Below are positions 6,105 through 8,878 of a stretch of DNA of 8,878 nucleotides, piece after piece (position 1 is the first letter of the stretch; each line of letters begins with the position of its first letter). The position numbers and the translations under genes were made by a program. Source of the DNA: an uncultured Gammaproteobacteria bacterium (GTDB lineage Bacteria; Pseudomonadota; Gammaproteobacteria; Pseudomonadales; DT-91). A model generated the notes under the pieces. It was not told the origin of the DNA, ran no database searches, and saw only the letters and a program-made list of their open reading frames with translations. Where the stretch lies: the NCBI GenBank assembly GCA_929200485.1, contig CAKMZU010000131.1, positions 540 to 9,417 of the forward strand, written 5' to 3'.

Positions 6105-7268
6105 TTATTGGTTAGTTGAACGTTCACTCAAATAACGCTTAAGGGCTTGTTGAGAACCAGAAATATCTGGCAAATCATTTTTTACCTTAATTTTTAACAG
6201 CTCATCGATCTTTTTAATCACTAAATTCACTTTGAAATTGCCAGCAACAAAATATTGATGCACATGGGAGCGAAGTTTTGCCAAACTCTCATCATAAATA
6301 ATTTGCTTTCCTTGAAGTAGCGCTGTTTGCGCTTGTTCAATAATCAATCTGAAGCTGGCTTTCAACGCCTGACCACTTTCTTCAGATAATAATGCCGACA
6401 ACGCTTTGGTATCATGTCGTTTTATCGACAAATACCCACCAAAGGTTTCATTGATTTTAGCCAACATTTTCGGTTGTGCTTTCTTTTCACTTGAATCATC
6501 CTCCCCCTTTGGCATCTCAGTCGGCACGAGAGGTAAACGTTCAATTTGTTCACCTAAAGCGGTCAATTGTGCATAAGTTCCTAAAACATCGACACTTTTT
6601 AATGCCTGAAGAGATGCAATGTCTTTCGCGATCGCTACCCTTACATTCAACAAACCTTGATCACCCAAAGGCATCTGTTTTAACAGATTATCAGCAGATT
6701 TTAAGATATTGATTGCACCCGCCACATCCTCTTTCATCAGTATGCGATGGTCTGCCGTTTTTAGCAGGTATTCTGCTTCTGAAAGTAACCAGGTCTGATT
6801 AGAAACCGTCGCATCAGAGATTCGCTCAAATTCACCACCTAAATTAGTTAATTGGCTTTGCAATTCTTTAAGATGATCGGATAAGACAAGATCCTGACTT
6901 TTGGTTTCCGCTGAGATTTGCGATAGCTTACGCTGAAAGGTATCAACGGATTCAGTGCGTTGTTGTGCGTCTTTTTCCACTTTGGTGACATAGGCATGTA
7001 AAAGATTCAGCTCATTTTGCATCTTTTGATAGATATAAAAGCCGCCTCCCAATGCGCCCATAATAATCAAAAGCAAAAGGATGATAAGCCAACTTGCTGC
7101 ACCTCTGATTTTTTTTAAATTCATAGGGCTTTCATTGATTGATCGGCTGGAAATCAGCGCTTTAGTGCCGAACATAACATCTTCTCTCTCACATGCATTT
7201 AAATGAGAAGAAGCAGGGTTAATAATCAGCGACTCCTGTCCTGGTGCTCTTTTCTTATTATTCTTCAC
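6105..7268 (-). CDS. hemX: HemX family inner-membrane protein
   Basis: 387 aa from the chosen GTG, matching the usual 380-400 aa of HemX (PF04375). Layout: hydrophilic cytoplasmic tail (1-57, Lys/Arg-rich at the start), one membrane helix at about 58-80 (WLIILLLLIIMGALGGGFYI), a long heptad-rich coiled coil at about 85-150, then the family core with WLLSEAEYLLKTADHRI at 160-176, a DVAGAINILKSADNLL repeat-like helix at about 181-196, and LPLVP at 245-249. The C-terminal part is periplasmic by topology. Older databases call HemX a uroporphyrin-III C-methyltransferase; no methyltransferase fold is seen and this label should not be copied. Start: GTG at 7268-7266 has AAAGGA 7 nt upstream and overlaps hemD by only 11 bp. 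A GTG at 7313 would overlap by 56 bp and has no comparable site; ATGs at 7175 and 7124 would trim the tail but keep the membrane helix. Confidence 0.88.
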   Translation of the reverse strand: MKNNKKRAPGQESLIINPASSHLNACEREDVMFGTKALISSRSINESPMNLKKIRGAASWLIILLLLIIMGALGGGFYIYQKMQNELNLLHAYVTKVEKDAQQRTESVDTFQRKLSQISAETKSQDLVLSDHLKELQSQLTNLGGEFERISDATVSNQTWLLSEAEYLLKTADHRILMKEDVAGAINILKSADNLLKQMPLGDQGLLNVRVAIAKDIASLQALKSVDVLGTYAQLTALGEQIERLPLVPTEMPKGEDDSSEKKAQPKMLAKINETFGGYLSIKRHDTKALSALLSEESGQALKASFRLIIEQAQTALLQGKQIIYDESLAKLRSHVHQYFVAGNFKVNLVIKKIDELLKIKVKNDLPDISGSQQALKRYLSERSTNQ

Positions 7269-8040
7269 CTTTACATCCTTTATTCGTAATGACTTTAAGT
7301 ATGGCTGGGACACTGGCGTTCTCCGCTAATACTACCGTTTTAAAGCCCTTTTTCACTGCTATCTGGTAAAGCCTTCTACCAGGAACGATTACAGGAATGG
7401 CTAACACTTCTTTCTCAATGGCTTCAAATTGTGCCTGAGTGCAAAGCTGATTGAGCGTCTCCCCACTGGTTAGTATAATAAAAGCCAATTTCTGATCAAC
7501 AGCTAGTGTCAATTCTTTATGGGCATAATTGATCACTTTTCGACGATAAACAGGTAAATAGTCAACTTTAGCGCCTCTTGAGGTTAATTCCTGCTTTAAA
7601 TGCTCACGCCCGCCATATCCCTTAACAATCATCCATTGCTGCCCAATAACCGATTGACACTCAGGTAGCGCCAGTAAAGCCTCGCTATTGCTTGCCGCTT
7701 TAGGAGAAAAATTCGCAACGACACCATGTTTCCTCAATCGCTCGCAGGTGGCCTTACCTATGGCTAACACACATAAATCATCAGGCAGTTCTTTTTTTAA
7801 AAGATCAAGCCAATAAAAAAAACCATCCACCGCATTGGTGCTGATAAATATCAATCCGTGCAACTGATCAAGCTTTGCCAATTCAGATTCAATACATTCG
7901 ACGTCACTTAAAGACGATCGCTCATCAATAGGATCAATTAATAAAAGTGGCAAAGCAACAGGCTTCAAACCTTCAGCTTTTAAGGCTCCAATTAAAGGAG
8001 GTGCCTGCAAAGCCGGTCGGGTAACCAGAATTTTTTGCAT
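7258..8040 (-). CDS. hemD: Uroporphyrinogen-III synthase
   Basis: 260 aa, close to the usual 245-260. The cytoplasmic enzyme cyclises hydroxymethylbilane to uroporphyrinogen III with inversion of ring D. Landmarks: TRP at 7-9 in the N-terminal strand, LIFISTNAVDGFF at 63-75 (family F(T/V)SxNAV), a short AIGKATCERLRKHGV segment at about 92-106 (family GxxTxxxL), SNSEALL at about 116-122, IVKGYGGREHLKQEL at about 138-152 with RGAKVDYLPVYRR following, and FIILTSGETLNQL at about 187-199. Sequence identity in HemD is generally low, so context supports the call: it sits directly after hemC, its ATG sharing one base with the hemC TAA stop (TAATG), and before hemX. The GAAGG in front of the ATG is only 3 nt away, so coupling with hemC is likely to matter. 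Soluble, no signal peptide. Confidence 0.95.
   Translation of the reverse strand: MQKILVTRPALQAPPLIGALKAEGLKPVALPLLLIDPIDERSSLSDVECIESELAKLDQLHGLIFISTNAVDGFFYWLDLLKKELPDDLCVLAIGKATCERLRKHGVVANFSPKAASNSEALLALPECQSVIGQQWMIVKGYGGREHLKQELTSRGAKVDYLPVYRRKVINYAHKELTLAVDQKLAFIILTSGETLNQLCTQAQFEAIEKEVLAIPVIVPGRRLYQIAVKKGFKTVVLAENASVPAILKVITNKGCKGEE
7269..7281 (-). promoter_or_regulatory. Ribosome-binding site that decides the hemX start
   Basis: On the minus strand AAAGGA (7281-7276) is followed by a 7 nt spacer and GTG (7268-7266). It lies inside the last codons of hemD, so hemX translation is probably coupled to hemD termination at 7258-7260. It is the best Shine-Dalgarno match near any in-frame hemX start candidate. 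Confidence 0.6.
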
Positions 8041-8878
8041 TAGCCTTCACCGTAAGCGGCATCGATTAACCGTTTAGCTCCTCGACTAATCAAATTCTCC
8101 GCTACCGATTCACCAAGCTTTAAGGCCTCTGATTCAAGGCTGGTTTGTTCTTCCGTTAACACTTCATCACCATCAACTGAAGCGACCATGGCCTTTAAGT
8201 TAATCTGGCCATCCTTGAGCGTTGCAAAACCTGCAATAGGGACTTGGCAACCGCCATTTAAAGCGGTATTCAAGGCTCTTTCTGCACCCACACAGGTTGC
8301 TGTTTCTTTATGATTTAGAAAGGCAATCAAGTCACTGGTGGTTGGATCATCGTCTCTAAGCTCAATGCCTAAAGCACCTTGACCACAGGCTGGCAAACTT
8401 TCACTAATGGATAAAAAGCTTGCGACTCGATCGTCCAGCCCCATTCTAAGCAACCCAGCTGCTGCAAGAATAATGGCATCAAATTGCCCATCATCTAACT
8501 TATTTAACCGAGTATGAATATTCCCTCTAAGGCTTTTAACACGAATATCAGGACGAATTTTTTTGATTTGGCAAATACGCCGTAAGCTAGAGCTACCGAC
8601 CAATGCATTTTGTGGCAAACCCATCAGAGTCTTATAGTTATTAGAGACAAAAGCGTCTCTTGGATCGTGGCGCTCAAGAATGGGGCCCAGCATCAAACCC
8701 TCCGGCAAATGCATCGGCACATCCTTCATCGAATGTACGGCAATATCAGCACGCCCATCCATCAATGCTTGTTCTAACTCTTTGACAAAAAGCCCTTTAC
8801 CGCCAATTTTTGCCAAGGGTGAATCTAATAGCTTGTCACCTTTAGTCGACAGGGGAAGTAGCTCAACACGTAAATTTG
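8040..8878 (-). CDS. hemC: Hydroxymethylbilane synthase (porphobilinogen deaminase), 5' partial
   Basis: 278 C-terminal residues of a roughly 310 aa enzyme that polymerises four porphobilinogen molecules to hydroxymethylbilane in the cytoplasm. The frame is open to the right edge and begins NLRVELLPLSTKGDKLLDSP before LAKIGGKGLFVKELE, which is standard HemC sequence; about 30-35 N-terminal residues are outside. A TTG at 8816-8814 is simply the Leu of this motif. Catalytic features: HSMKDVP with the essential Asp at 8723-8721, GSSSLRR and LRGNIHTRL with the substrate and cofactor-binding arginines, and LNGGCQVPIAGFA with the dipyrromethane cofactor Cys at 8249-8247. The C-terminal domain is complete up to ISRGAKRLIDAAYGEG. 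It is the first visible gene of the hem cluster; the cluster promoter lies beyond the window. Confidence 0.98.
   Translation of the reverse strand, partial: NLRVELLPLSTKGDKLLDSPLAKIGGKGLFVKELEQALMDGRADIAVHSMKDVPMHLPEGLMLGPILERHDPRDAFVSNNYKTLMGLPQNALVGSSSLRRICQIKKIRPDIRVKSLRGNIHTRLNKLDDGQFDAIILAAAGLLRMGLDDRVASFLSISESLPACGQGALGIELRDDDPTTSDLIAFLNHKETATCVGAERALNTALNGGCQVPIAGFATLKDGQINLKAMVASVDGDEVLTEEQTSLESEALKLGESVAENLISRGAKRLIDAAYGEG

Noticed and set aside
6476..6712. 78 aa plus-strand ORF antisense to hemX
   Set aside because: No family features; it lies opposite the conserved HemX core and is explained as a shadow.
8814..8816. TTG as a hemC start
   Set aside because: It encodes the Leu of the conserved HemC segment before AKIGGKGLF, and the frame runs on to the window edge.

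Overview
The window reads as ordinary chromosomal DNA of a moderately AT-rich gammaproteobacterium. The best evidence is the hemC-hemD-hemX-hemY order, which is the gammaproteobacterial arrangement, and the HemX and HemY families, which are largely proteobacterial. A marine or methylotroph-like lineage (Methylophaga, Cycloclasticus or Piscirickettsiaceae-like) is only a guess from base composition and gene content.

Left half, plus strand. Positions 2-2359 hold a TRAP transporter: the C-terminal two thirds of a periplasmic solute-binding protein (P), a small membrane subunit (Q) and a large membrane subunit (M). They are packed with overlaps (ATGA between P and Q, 17 bp between Q and M) and are clearly one transcription unit. 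The binding protein has Trp where most TRAP binding proteins have the ligand-clamping Arg. With the divergent M subunit, this suggests the TPAT/TatP-like branch (Treponema Tp0957 relatives) rather than a dicarboxylate or sialate importer. After an 84 bp gap with a near-perfect 22 bp palindrome comes a short-chain dehydrogenase (2444-3301). After a further 115 bp comes a secreted alpha/beta-hydrolase of the PhoPQ-activated pathogenicity-related (PqaA) family (3417-4871).

Right half, minus strand. Positions 4963-8878 hold the haem-biosynthesis cluster: hemC (5' end outside the window), hemD, hemX and hemY. HemC joins four porphobilinogens into hydroxymethylbilane and HemD closes this to uroporphyrinogen III. 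HemX and HemY are inner-membrane proteins of uncertain biochemical role. hemC/hemD overlap by 1 bp, hemD/hemX by 11 bp with the start chosen here, and hemX/hemY are separated by 23 bp, so the four should be co-transcribed. The cluster converges on the hydrolase gene across a 91 bp intergenic region with no strong intrinsic terminator.

No mobile element, CRISPR array, tRNA or rRNA was seen, and no gap exceeds 300 bp. I see no convincing undescribed system. The points worth a second look are the atypical TRAP ligand site, the TRAP/SDR/hydrolase neighbourhood, the palindrome at 2374-2395, the displaced catalytic Ser of the SDR and the hemX start.
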